Of a DNA stretch of 53,604 nucleotides, positions 10,530-20,700 are shown piece by piece (position 1 is the first letter of the stretch; the number at the start of each line of letters is the position of its first letter). Under the pieces are notes generated by a model that worked only from the letters and a program-made list of their open reading frames with translations, was not told the origin of the DNA and did no database searches. Source of the DNA: a virus. The stretch spans positions 1 through 53,604 of the IMG/VR virus record IMGVR_UViG_3300031602_000004; one strand, written 5' to 3'. A program made the translations under genes and the position numbers.

Positions 10530-12095
10530 TTATAACATTTCTATATCAGCTCCCGCTGCAATTAGTTTAGCTAACATTGCTGAATCAACATTTGCTGTTT
10601 CTCCTCCATCTTTACTCATATATAAACCTGTAGTTCTATCTGCTTCACTACCTATTAATCCAGAATTAATATCTGTTGTACCTCTTTTATTAAAAGGATC
10701 TGTTTTAGTACCATATATATTATCAGCTAGTGCAAACGTATTATAATTATCTGTCTTAGCTGCATCTATTTCTTTATCTTTCATGAAATCATTAAATACA
10801 CCTGCACCTTCTACTAAAAAATTAGATGTAGCACCATATGCATTTGCAACATTACTATCTAAAGTTCTATCTATAAATCCTCCAAGACCTCCAAAATCTG
10901 CATCAACTTCTGGCATTTTAATTTTAGACCATAAATCATTTGCTGAAGGATTAGCTAAATCATATTCAGCATTAGCTTCATCCATTCTCATTTGATCATT
11001 AAGAGCTATTGTTTGTTCAGCTTCTGAATTTCCTGGTCTTTGCTCAAATGGTATTGGATTACCTTGACCTTCAGCTGGATTAGTACCGTCACTATATTGA
11101 TAGTAGAAAGGTTCTTCTTCAAAATCAAACTCTCCATTTTGTGCTATAGGAAGATCACCTCCATATTTAAAACCTAATTTTTTTCTTAATGACTCATATG
11201 TTTCCTTTGCAGCTCCAGTTAAAGCAGATCCTTTCTCTGTCATCCAATCTTGCATATTGTTACCAGCTTGTGTAATTGGAGGTAGAGTTATATCAGTGGG
11301 CATATCTTCAATAATTTGACCTAACTCATTTTCTTCAGGATTCTCTTTCATCCATTGATTATACCAATTATTCATGTTGCCTATATTTTCATCACCAACA
11401 TCCATAGTTACAGTATAATCTGCATTAGCATATTTATCAATTTTATTATTTACTGCTTTAGTCTTCCAATCTCTAAATGCACCATCCTTCTCACCATCAT
11501 TATTTGAATCCTTACCACTAAAAAGACTATTATAACCACCAGCTAATGTATTAGCTGCTTTACCCAAACTAAAATTATCACCCGTCATAAAAGCTGTGGG
11601 ATTTACAAATAGTGGTGAAGGAGTTATCATACCTTCATTACCTTGTTTAATGTTTGGATTATTAGTTGCTGTACTATAACTTATTTCATCTCCTTCTTTA
11701 GCTAATTCAATAGGATCAACATTCATCATTGCAGGTTGATTTTCTTGAATTGATTGATCTCTAGCTAATTGCTGAGGATTATTATTAATTTGTTGATTAG
11801 ATGGAGCTTTTGGTTGAGATAACTCTTCTACATTTTTAAATAGAATAGTCAACTCTTGTTCAACATATCCCATACTCATTAATGCTTGAGCAATAGTATT
11901 TTGATCAACTTCTTGTTGCATTAAACTAATAACAACTTCTTCTGGTTTTTTACCTTCTCCAATTGAAGAAGTAAAGAACTCAGAAATCTGTTGAATGGCA
12001 GGATCAACTTGTTGTTGTTGTTGAGGTTGCATCATAGATGGCATCATTCCTCCTCCTGCTTGTTTTACACTTTTTTTGTTTAGATTCACTTTCAT
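10530..12095 (-). CDS. Cargo-block protein with Gln-rich N-terminus and LPIAQNG linker (521 aa)
   Basis: Not assigned to a functional family. The N-terminus is basic, then Gly/Met/Gln-rich (QPQQQQQVDP), then a helical region with repeated 'LMSMGYVEQEL'-type heptads. Short Gly-flanked linkers occur: 'ELAKEGDEIS', 'PITQAGNNMQ' and 'KYGGDLPIAQNGEF' (11133-11153), the last matching the LPKAQDG motif of the next gene upstream. The C-terminus is distinctive: a 'SKDGGETANVD' turn, then a short amphipathic helix 'AMLAKLIAAGADIEML' ending the protein. A promoter-like motif sits at 12100-12115, only a few bases before the start codon. Probably a virion-associated partner of the adjacent giant proteins. 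Confidence 0.8.
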   Translation of the reverse strand: MKVNLNKKSVKQAGGGMMPSMMQPQQQQQVDPAIQQISEFFTSSIGEGKKPEEVVISLMQQEVDQNTIAQALMSMGYVEQELTILFKNVEELSQPKAPSNQQINNNPQQLARDQSIQENQPAMMNVDPIELAKEGDEISYSTATNNPNIKQGNEGMITPSPLFVNPTAFMTGDNFSLGKAANTLAGGYNSLFSGKDSNNDGEKDGAFRDWKTKAVNNKIDKYANADYTVTMDVGDENIGNMNNWYNQWMKENPEENELGQIIEDMPTDITLPPITQAGNNMQDWMTEKGSALTGAAKETYESLRKKLGFKYGGDLPIAQNGEFDFEEEPFYYQYSDGTNPAEGQGNPIPFEQRPGNSEAEQTIALNDQMRMDEANAEYDLANPSANDLWSKIKMPEVDADFGGLGGFIDRTLDSNVANAYGATSNFLVEGAGVFNDFMKDKEIDAAKTDNYNTFALADNIYGTKTDPFNKRGTTDINSGLIGSEADRTTGLYMSKDGGETANVDSAMLAKLIAAGADIEML

Positions 12096-12099
12096 TATA

Positions 12100-12115
12100 T
12101 TATATTATTAATATA
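12100..12115 (-). promoter_or_regulatory. Phage-type promoter motif before the 521-residue gene
   Basis: Minus strand reads TATATTAATAATATAA preceded by TTTG, resembling the motif at 37327 (14 of 16). It is only 4 nt from the ATG, so this is the weakest member. Confidence 0.35.
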
Positions 12116-12149
12116 CAAATAATTAAGGAGATTCACTAATCTTTAGGGT

Positions 12150-15100
12150 TTAAGAATCCCCCATTAGGTTAGTCATTATATAATTAGCAGGAGACATCCC
12201 TGCTTCTTTTGCTTCTCTATAATGCACTCTATTTAATTTATCATATATGCCTTCTGCATATTTTTCTTTATCTGTATTACTATATTTACCCATTATATAA
12301 TCTTGAAAAACATTATATTCTCCACCTTCTTTTTTATAAAATTGTCTTATAATTTTTAAATATTCTTGAGGTGTTTTATTTTCAACAGGATTTCCATTTT
12401 TATCCTTTGCTCTACCAGAACCATACATATTTGGTATTGCTTCTTCTAAAGATTTACCATCTCTTATTACATCACCAAAAAACCTTCTAGTACCCTTTCT
12501 ACCTAAAAAATTAGATAAACCAATTATGTCTTCATATGAATAATTAAAATCTTCAATTTGAGGTGCATATTCATTTGTAAGATCCCATGCATCTCTAAGT
12601 AATGGAGTTGTTTTATTTGATTTAAGGCCTTCCTTTAATCTTGATTCAAACAATTTATTTTGAGCATCAAGATCTTTTGAAAACTCTTCTCTTGTACCAT
12701 CATATAATTTACCTTTTTTTATCTCAGAAAATCTTTGACCATATAAACCTGTAGCTGTAGATTGTTCGTTTAACATTAAAACTCCACCTACACTTTCTGC
12801 TTGTGAAATACCATCCTTCAATCCATCAAGATTAATAAAATCTATAGTTTCTTGCCAAGTTTCAGGAGCTTTATATTCATTAGTTTCTTCTATATAATTT
12901 CCCACAGGCCCTAATGTTGATTTTACATTATAGCCTTCTTGTCTAGGAAAAAGTGATCCAGCATCCCATCCTAAACCATCTTGTGCTTTAGGAAGAGATA
13001 CTTCACCACCTTGTTTATATTCCATCTTCAATGTTAAGTTAGGCATAGTTACTTTATAATTTAAAGATGCTGCACTTTCACCACGTACATGAGGAGTCAT
13101 TCTATTAGCTGCTGCTCCTTTTGATGTTTTAACACCAGCATCATCTAACATTTTATTTATTTTTTTAATAGTAGCTTCTGCATCAGTCTTGCTCATCCAT
13201 CCACCAGAATTAGTACTTATTCTGGATGCGTCTTTTGATAACATATTTAGATCCATTCTAGAATTTGGTGTATAACTTCTAGAAGAAATATTATCCACAA
13301 CAGAAAAGTCTCCTCTTTTAACTCTGTTTAACATAAGTTTATAACTATCCAAACTTAAAGATGTCTTACTACTAATAGTACTACCTTTTGGCATAAATTC
13401 AGTTAAGTATTTCATAGTTTGTCCAGCATCCATTGGGTTAGTCATAGACATATCTATATAATAAGCATTTGGAACATCTAATCTTGTCATCATCTGCATT
13501 CCACTTTCTGTATCTCCAATCTTATTTACTTGGACCATGAAGTCTTGTGTTCCTTCACCTGTTACTGAAATATCAAGTTGACCATTCCTTAATGGTAGTT
13601 TTCCATGTCTTGTTGGAACACTAGAATTTGGTACATTAAGTAAACCATTAGAATTAAATTTTGATGATTCTGAATATTTTTGTGGTGCATCTAGTAAATC
13701 ATCAAATGAAGTTTTGATTTGTTTATATTTATTCAAAGTTGTACCTCTAGGTGCAGGAGTTGATTTGAATGCGTTCTTAATTGGATTAATGATTTTATTC
13801 TTAACCCCTTTAACTAATGGTCCTGCAGTGAATGGTAATATTCCAAAGCCTGCATATAAAGCTGCATCAGTATATTCTCCTTCTTCTAATTTAGTTCCAG
13901 CATGTAAAAAGTCTGGAATAGGATTTAAAGTAGCAGCAGCATCTAATGCAAAATCTTTTCCTTCATCTGCCTCATATCCAAAGTAATCTCCAATAGTTGC
14001 CATGATATGTTCTCCATCCTGTCTTAACCCTTTAGCACCTGTAAATTTTCCTGCTCTTGTTTTTTCAAAATCACTCCACCAACCATCTTGAGCTTTAGGT
14101 AATGAACCTCCATATTTTAAGTTAGGATAAAGTCTATGTTTAAGATCATCTTGACCATATTCTTTAGTTCCTCGTTCTAATACATCTCCGTATTTTTCTA
14201 AGTACTCTGCTTGACTACCTTCAAATACCACACTCCCTGAAGGATTTTTTAATCTAATTAAAGCTAAACCGTCATCTCCTTTTGGATAAGTATTAGTGCC
14301 TATTCCAACTTGTTCTATAGTAAAGTATTCTGAATCTTTTAATTCATATGGAAGTGATGTCATTAATCCTAGCTCAGTATTAATAGGAAGAAATTCAACA
14401 TTCTTCATAGGAAGAGATGTTGGTGTATACTTTTTTCTAGCTGGCTCCTTTAAGTCTGGAGCCTTATCACCTCTAATTTCTACGTAATAATCTGATGTAT
14501 TGCCATCATTACCATAAGTATATTTGGTGTAGCTACCTTCAGCATCAGAACCCTCTTCCTTAGACTTGAAAGTTAGTCCGTAAGATTCTGCAAATATTTT
14601 ACCTGAGATGTCTTGTGCCATATCTTCATACGTTTGCTTTCTAGGTTTTTGCATTCCTTCTACCCCGTCCACCCAAGTACCATATACAGGGTCACCATAC
14701 TCATCCTCCCATTCACTTTCTTTTGTGCCTTTCTCGTCTTTAACCCAACTACCATATATATTTTTACCTGCTTCATTTTTATATGCGTAAGGGGCTTCAT
14801 TACTCCAAACCATTCCATCTTTTTTTGTACCATGTTCCCTCATTATATCTGCCCACTCCTCCTTAGTATATTTAGCGTTATCATAAACATTAGGATTATT
14901 CTTATAATCTGTCACATATCCATCTTGAGCTTTTGGTAGCTCAATACCATATTGCCCTACATTCATGGGAACAACACCTTCTGGTTGTCCAGTAATCTTA
15001 TTGTTACTCCCTTCACTTATCCAGTTGCTTATACCCTCATATGCTTTTTCTCCAAAATCATATATGCTTTTTGCATCTACAATATTACCTACTGCACCAA

Positions 15101-17795
15101 TAACCGGTGCCTGTCCCTGATTTGTTCTTTGTGCATTATTATACATGTTCTCACTAAATGCATGATTGGCTTTTGTAAACCAACTTTGATCTTCATAAGC
15201 ACCATCCTTGTTTTCTATACTATGTATACTAGCAGTCTCCATTTGGTTCTGATTACCTTGCAAGTCTCCCCCAAACTTAGCTAAGTTAGATGGCATTAAT
15301 TCATCATCCATAGCTACTTCATTCATAAACTTTATAAGATTAGGAGCTATTTTATTATTTAAGTCAGTATTGGTTTTTATATCATCAGCTTTTTTTAAAT
15401 CTGCATCAATAATAAACTGTCTATTCTTTTCATCTATGTACTTTTGTGTTGATTTTTTCTTATCTTTATAGAAGTTTTTGATACTACCTAAACCTTCATT
15501 CATCATTATCATTTGTGCCTTATAATCTTGAAGCTCTTCTCTTGTAGTTAATTTATCTGATGTATTTGGGTTGTTATAGTATGCTACATATGCATCTCTT
15601 TGACTCTTAGGTAGATTCATAATAGCTTGAGTATATAAATCATTTTGCCAAATACCATTATCTACAGAAGTTTTATAATTTCTTTGATTTTCCTCCCAAT
15701 CAGCTTTTCCATTAGGATTCTGAAATTCCCATCCAGATTTATCTGCAAACTCATTTCTAGGCATAAACGTTGGATCCTTTAGATAAGATTCTGCATTTTG
15801 TTTATTAAAATCTAACCTATTTGGTATATAACCAGGTGAGAATGAATACTGTGTACCCTGCTCTTTCCAGTCTTTTATATTTTCATTACCACCATGTTCA
15901 CTCATTAAATTATTAATTCTATCAATCTCTCTACGAAAGGTACCTCTTATGTGAGTATAATCAGGAGTTCCGTTTTCATTATCTACAACATTATTTTTAG
16001 TCTTATAATCAGCAACATCCCGAGAGTTTTCAGCATCTCTCCATCCTTGATTCTTCATTTCATCCCAAGAATTATAATCAGTTCCATAAGCTTTATTAAA
16101 CTTCTTGATGGCTTTCTTTTTATTCATGTTACCCTTAAAGTCTTTGAGCCATCCATGTGATCCAAAAAGCCCTTCTTCTTGTGGTCTTAAATCCTCTGAC
16201 TCCTCTCTTAATGTAGTTTTAGTATCATAAATAGTTTTATACTTCTCAAGTAATCCTTCAATCTGCACATCTTGTTCTTCAGTATAATAACCATTTCCAT
16301 TAGGTGTAAATCCAAACTCCTCTAATGCTATAGCGTCTAATGAACTTGAATCATCACCCTTATCTATATATTTCTTTATAGAACTATAATCTGAACGTGC
16401 CTCAGAGTAGTCATTTGAAATAAGCTGATGTTTATCAGCCCAATCATTCCATTTTTTACTACCTCTATTATCATATACACTCCTGTTTAAATTTTCATAA
16501 GTTGTTGGATTAACACTACGCATATCTTCTTCTTTCCCATAGTAACTCATATCTTTAACTCCTGATTCTCCAAGGAATCTATCAAACTGACTATTTACAT
16601 ATGGTGTATAAGAAGTCATACCATTAACCAATTCTCCAGGTTTAGGAACTGTATTATCTAGTAACTCATTAATACCAAGTCCTTTTGTTAGGTAATCAAA
16701 ACCTTTACCAAACTCAATGCCTGAAGTCTTTAATGCATCAACATGATCTTGAGTAAATTCTCCGTCTGATGGATTCCATATACCTGCATTTTGCAGAGCT
16801 TGTTCTAGCTGGGCCTTCTGTGATTTTATTTCAAAGGGTTGTGTAGCATACTGTTGAAATTCTGTTCTTTCTTTTATTTCTTCTGGTGTCAATGCTTCAG
16901 TGGTAGTATACTCCACCCCATCTATAGTAGTAGACTCCCCTGGAGTTCCCACTGAAGTAAAATCAGGATTAAATGTAGAACCTGATGGAGCATTATCAAA
17001 AAATGAGTTGTGATATATTTTTGATTCATCATATAAAGGACTTGTATCACTACTTGATAATGGTGAACCATCTAAAGAATTCAATCTATGATTTACTTCA
17101 TGTTGTGATACACTTTCTTCTAGTGATGTACCTGTTGCATAAGGATCCTTTTGGGATACATTACGTGCAATATAAATATTACCAGTTGTAGCATTATTCC
17201 AATCATATCCTGAAGTACGTGGATTTACCTGATTACCATCAGCATCAATTTGACCTGCACCAGAGAACATAAACCCAGCTGCATTACCATCAGGTACATT
17301 TTGAGTATAGAATCCTGTGTTACCATCATTAGCTCCTTTTGTTAATTGAACATTTAACTTAGAAACCATTTCATCTAATTCAACTTCAGATAACTCTACA
17401 CCATGAGCATTTGAATACTCCTTTCTTAATCTTTCTCTATATGTTGCAGAATTAATTTTTTCTTTATTTAATTCATTAATGGATGTAAGATCTTTTTCTT
17501 CAAGGTGGGCAGGTAACTCATCACCAGTTTGAGCCATGGGTATTTCATAAACAGTATCTCCTGGGAATTGATAATTATAACCTGGTGTCATCATTTCTGA
17601 ATTACCAAGATTGTCTGTACCTAATACAGGAAAATCTACATCTTTCATTGTAATACTTCCTGACTCAATGATATTAACTGGATTGTTTATATCTTTACTA
17701 TAGTTACTATATCCTTCTATAGATACAAATTCTGATATATCAGTTATGTATTCATTTGGTCCTCCTGGTAATCCTATACTTTTTTTATGTCCCAT
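12150..17795 (-). CDS. Giant multidomain virion protein: zincin-type protease domain, hydrophobic middle, lysozyme/transglycosylase-like C-terminus (1881 aa)
   Basis: Residues 232-236 read HEVNH, an HExxH zinc-protease motif. About 85 residues later 'QYATQPFEIKSQK' supplies a Glu (E322) placed as the third zinc ligand of gluzincin-type enzymes. Three near-identical LPKAQDG segments (14919-14939, 14082-14102, 12975-12995) and a related IPMAQTG (17523-17543) divide the chain into blocks. The block after the second LPKAQDG has hydrophobic stretches (NPIPDFLHAG, YAGFGILPFTAGPL). The last block has 'ISQAESVGG' followed by 'STATGLYGQ', resembling the catalytic Glu-Ser and Gly-Leu-Tyr/Met-Gln signatures of transglycosylases and muramidases. 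Its ATG overlaps the stop of the muzzle-type gene by 1 nt (TAATG). Likely a virion-packed protein that opens the cell wall during ejection. Zincin motif seen; activities inferred. Confidence 0.87.
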   Translation of the reverse strand: MGHKKSIGLPGGPNEYITDISEFVSIEGYSNYSKDINNPVNIIESGSITMKDVDFPVLGTDNLGNSEMMTPGYNYQFPGDTVYEIPMAQTGDELPAHLEEKDLTSINELNKEKINSATYRERLRKEYSNAHGVELSEVELDEMVSKLNVQLTKGANDGNTGFYTQNVPDGNAAGFMFSGAGQIDADGNQVNPRTSGYDWNNATTGNIYIARNVSQKDPYATGTSLEESVSQHEVNHRLNSLDGSPLSSSDTSPLYDESKIYHNSFFDNAPSGSTFNPDFTSVGTPGESTTIDGVEYTTTEALTPEEIKERTEFQQYATQPFEIKSQKAQLEQALQNAGIWNPSDGEFTQDHVDALKTSGIEFGKGFDYLTKGLGINELLDNTVPKPGELVNGMTSYTPYVNSQFDRFLGESGVKDMSYYGKEEDMRSVNPTTYENLNRSVYDNRGSKKWNDWADKHQLISNDYSEARSDYSSIKKYIDKGDDSSSLDAIALEEFGFTPNGNGYYTEEQDVQIEGLLEKYKTIYDTKTTLREESEDLRPQEEGLFGSHGWLKDFKGNMNKKKAIKKFNKAYGTDYNSWDEMKNQGWRDAENSRDVADYKTKNNVVDNENGTPDYTHIRGTFRREIDRINNLMSEHGGNENIKDWKEQGTQYSFSPGYIPNRLDFNKQNAESYLKDPTFMPRNEFADKSGWEFQNPNGKADWEENQRNYKTSVDNGIWQNDLYTQAIMNLPKSQRDAYVAYYNNPNTSDKLTTREELQDYKAQMIMMNEGLGSIKNFYKDKKKSTQKYIDEKNRQFIIDADLKKADDIKTNTDLNNKIAPNLIKFMNEVAMDDELMPSNLAKFGGDLQGNQNQMETASIHSIENKDGAYEDQSWFTKANHAFSENMYNNAQRTNQGQAPVIGAVGNIVDAKSIYDFGEKAYEGISNWISEGSNNKITGQPEGVVPMNVGQYGIELPKAQDGYVTDYKNNPNVYDNAKYTKEEWADIMREHGTKKDGMVWSNEAPYAYKNEAGKNIYGSWVKDEKGTKESEWEDEYGDPVYGTWVDGVEGMQKPRKQTYEDMAQDISGKIFAESYGLTFKSKEEGSDAEGSYTKYTYGNDGNTSDYYVEIRGDKAPDLKEPARKKYTPTSLPMKNVEFLPINTELGLMTSLPYELKDSEYFTIEQVGIGTNTYPKGDDGLALIRLKNPSGSVVFEGSQAEYLEKYGDVLERGTKEYGQDDLKHRLYPNLKYGGSLPKAQDGWWSDFEKTRAGKFTGAKGLRQDGEHIMATIGDYFGYEADEGKDFALDAAATLNPIPDFLHAGTKLEEGEYTDAALYAGFGILPFTAGPLVKGVKNKIINPIKNAFKSTPAPRGTTLNKYKQIKTSFDDLLDAPQKYSESSKFNSNGLLNVPNSSVPTRHGKLPLRNGQLDISVTGEGTQDFMVQVNKIGDTESGMQMMTRLDVPNAYYIDMSMTNPMDAGQTMKYLTEFMPKGSTISSKTSLSLDSYKLMLNRVKRGDFSVVDNISSRSYTPNSRMDLNMLSKDASRISTNSGGWMSKTDAEATIKKINKMLDDAGVKTSKGAAANRMTPHVRGESAASLNYKVTMPNLTLKMEYKQGGEVSLPKAQDGLGWDAGSLFPRQEGYNVKSTLGPVGNYIEETNEYKAPETWQETIDFINLDGLKDGISQAESVGGVLMLNEQSTATGLYGQRFSEIKKGKLYDGTREEFSKDLDAQNKLFESRLKEGLKSNKTTPLLRDAWDLTNEYAPQIEDFNYSYEDIIGLSNFLGRKGTRRFFGDVIRDGKSLEEAIPNMYGSGRAKDKNGNPVENKTPQEYLKIIRQFYKKEGGEYNVFQDYIMGKYSNTDKEKYAEGIYDKLNRVHYREAKEAGMSPANYIMTNLMGDS

Positions 17796-20700
17796 TATCT
17801 CATTGATAGTTGTAATTTAGTATTATTAAGTCTTAATAACATTTTTCTATTTCCTGACACATTTCTTCTTAATATAACTTGATTAGAATAATGTCTAAAC
17901 TTTTTACGTTGTGTAGCTATTTTATTATAATTTAAATTTATAGAATTAAGAGGTCTAACATAACCATTACAAGCAGTATTAAATGTAGATTGTTCAGCAT
18001 TTGAGAATTCACCTCTATCATTTGTAATATCCCAAAATTGATTAAATCTAAATTTATGTTCAACTTTAGATGCTAATATATTAATGTTGTTTATTCCTAT
18101 TATTGGATACGTTAAATTACCCCATGGATTATTAACAGGTTGCTGATTTAATACTAATAACCCTGATGTCTGATCATTATTATATACAATAGCAGTATCA
18201 AAATTAAAGTTTAAATCTTCCCATTTGTCTCCTCCACACATATTATATTCTGGCTCTCCTTTGTATACATATGTTTCTAGTTGATATTCAAAACTCCTAA
18301 CTGTATTTACAGCTTGTCCTGTATTAGATATTATATCAATTTCCCATGGATAATCATCTCCATAATAATTTACAAAACTATCACATCTAACATTATGTCT
18401 ATAAAATGAACATACATTATAACTTGCAGGTGTAGATATTTGATTTGTACTATTACCTATTTCACACATTCCATTTCCAGAATTAAATACATATCCAGGA
18501 GGACATTGTGGTATAGTAGTGGTTGATGTTTTAGTTGTAAAGAAATGATTTATACTAGGTAATGCTAATTCAGGATGCCAGTCATGAAAAGATATCCATG
18601 CTTTAGATTTAGGATCATAACTAATAGTCCATGAACAATCATCAAAATATATTGGATCTCCAATATCAACGTTAATTGTTGTTCCACCATTGGTCATTTC
18701 TATACTTATAGGTTTAACATTTGCATCACTAAATGTTGCATCACCTATATATTCAGACTTTAGTTTATAATCTTTTTTCATAAAGTATACAATGTCATCT
18801 ACAGAATCATACATAACTTGACACCCTACACCTGCTATAGGATTATCTGATAAAACAGAATTTTCCAATAAAGGAAATTGTTTTATTAAAGAAGATGGTA
18901 AGTATTTAGCAAACCACCATTTCATTCCATTATTAGATATAGGATCTAACCCTTTACCACCATATTGAAATATTTTACCTTGTGCTTGTGAAATAAAGAA
19001 TATTCCTGCTGGAGTATTTATTACACCTTTTAAACTTTCACATGAACCATACTCTGTAGATATATCTGCATTAGCTACATTTTGAAATGGTTGACTAAAT
19101 AATCCTCCATCTCCAATTGTTAATTTAGTATCTAAAGTAGTCTTTAATGTATCTAAACCTTGAAACATTTGTGGAGATAAGTATGGAAAAAATACTAATG
19201 CTCCACTTTTATTAATTGGTTTTATAACACTTACTGCATTTTTAAAATCTTTATAATTATATTGAAGAAAAACTTTCCAGTAATCTTTTTTAGATTCTTT
19301 CTGAGCTTGTAATGAATATATTAATCTTTTAGGATAACTCACATAACATTCTGCTGATATATAAGGATCATAGTTTCTAGGTTGCATATTACCAAAGCTG
19401 ACCATTTGTGTAGGAAATTTCCCAGGGCTTAATGACTCATCATATTTATAAAAATTATCATCCTTTTCTATTGCTGCATGGAATAATTCATCAATATCAT
19501 TGTTATCATATGTACTATAGATTTTCTTTTTTGGTTCATCTTCCCAATCTCTTTGAGTTAAGTTGATTTCTGATTCTACAAAAAAGTCAAGAACTCCATT
19601 ACTATGTGAATAACTATATGCAAACTCCATTGCAAAAGGAGGATTTGGATCACTTGAATTTCCAAACATAGTTGCTATACCACTACTACAAGAATCATTA
19701 CCTCTATCTAAATAAAAATTATCAGATGGATATATTGAATCCCAATCACTTGAACCAAATACACCAAAACCAGTTATTGAATCAGCTAAAGGCCCCATAT
19801 CAAATCTTTGTGAATTCAACCAAAATCTTGGATATGGTATATTTACATACATGGAATAATCAAAAGTAAAACCATTAGGTTCTCCCATTAAATAATTAGT
19901 AAATATAGGCATTATTGTTTTTTCTGTATATCTACCTATAAAAGTATCTCCAGCAAAAATTGCTTCACTATTATACATGGTTGCTGCTGGTGGTGGTGGT
20001 GTTGTTGGATCAACATTTAATAGTTGAACACACCCTCTCATTTGAATTTGTTTTATACCATCTAGTTGACCATATTGGTTATCAAAATTAAATTTTAATG
20101 CTCCATAATATGCGGAAATATCTCTCTTTCTTGAATTATTGGGATTAAGTAAATCATTATCAGTAAAAGTATTTGCACTTCCACTAGCATTTACATCACC
20201 TCCAACAACAAATCTTGATTTATCTACAACATCTGGTACATCAATTGCGTCTTTTAATTCAATAGCAACTGTTGATGGTCTAAATAAATTATTTATTTTA
20301 TACTGCCCATTACCAAATGTTTGAAAAGAAGAACCTAAATAATTTGAATCTTCATTTTTTATTCTCCATAAACCATTTGTATTATTTGAATAATTATTAA
20401 AAATACCTTCTGAATTATATTTATATACAAAAGAACTTTCATTAACCATAGAATAGAATGCATCTATTATTTCATTACCTCCTATAACTATCATAGTCTT
20501 AGATGATTGGTATCCTACAAGTGCTCTTACTAAAATAGGTAAAGCAGAAATAGAACTATCTTCAGTAACACCTTTATCTTGTGTACCCCCTATCATTCCT
20601 GGAATAATAGCTGTACCAGATTGACCAAGTATATCAGCTGTTTGTATACCATACGTAAAAGCACCACCAGTCCATAAATCTAAAACAGCAGCAGTAGATT

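Noticed and set aside
12116-12160. Hairpin between GATTC and GAATC after the 1881-residue gene
   Set aside because: Pairing needs a bulge and a long loop, and there is no T tract, so I do not call a terminator.
14613-15284. Long plus-strand open frames opposite the 1881-residue gene
   Set aside because: Their products are hydrophobic and Ile/Phe-rich in the manner of antisense shadows of AT-rich coding DNA; they lie wholly within a well-supported minus-strand gene.
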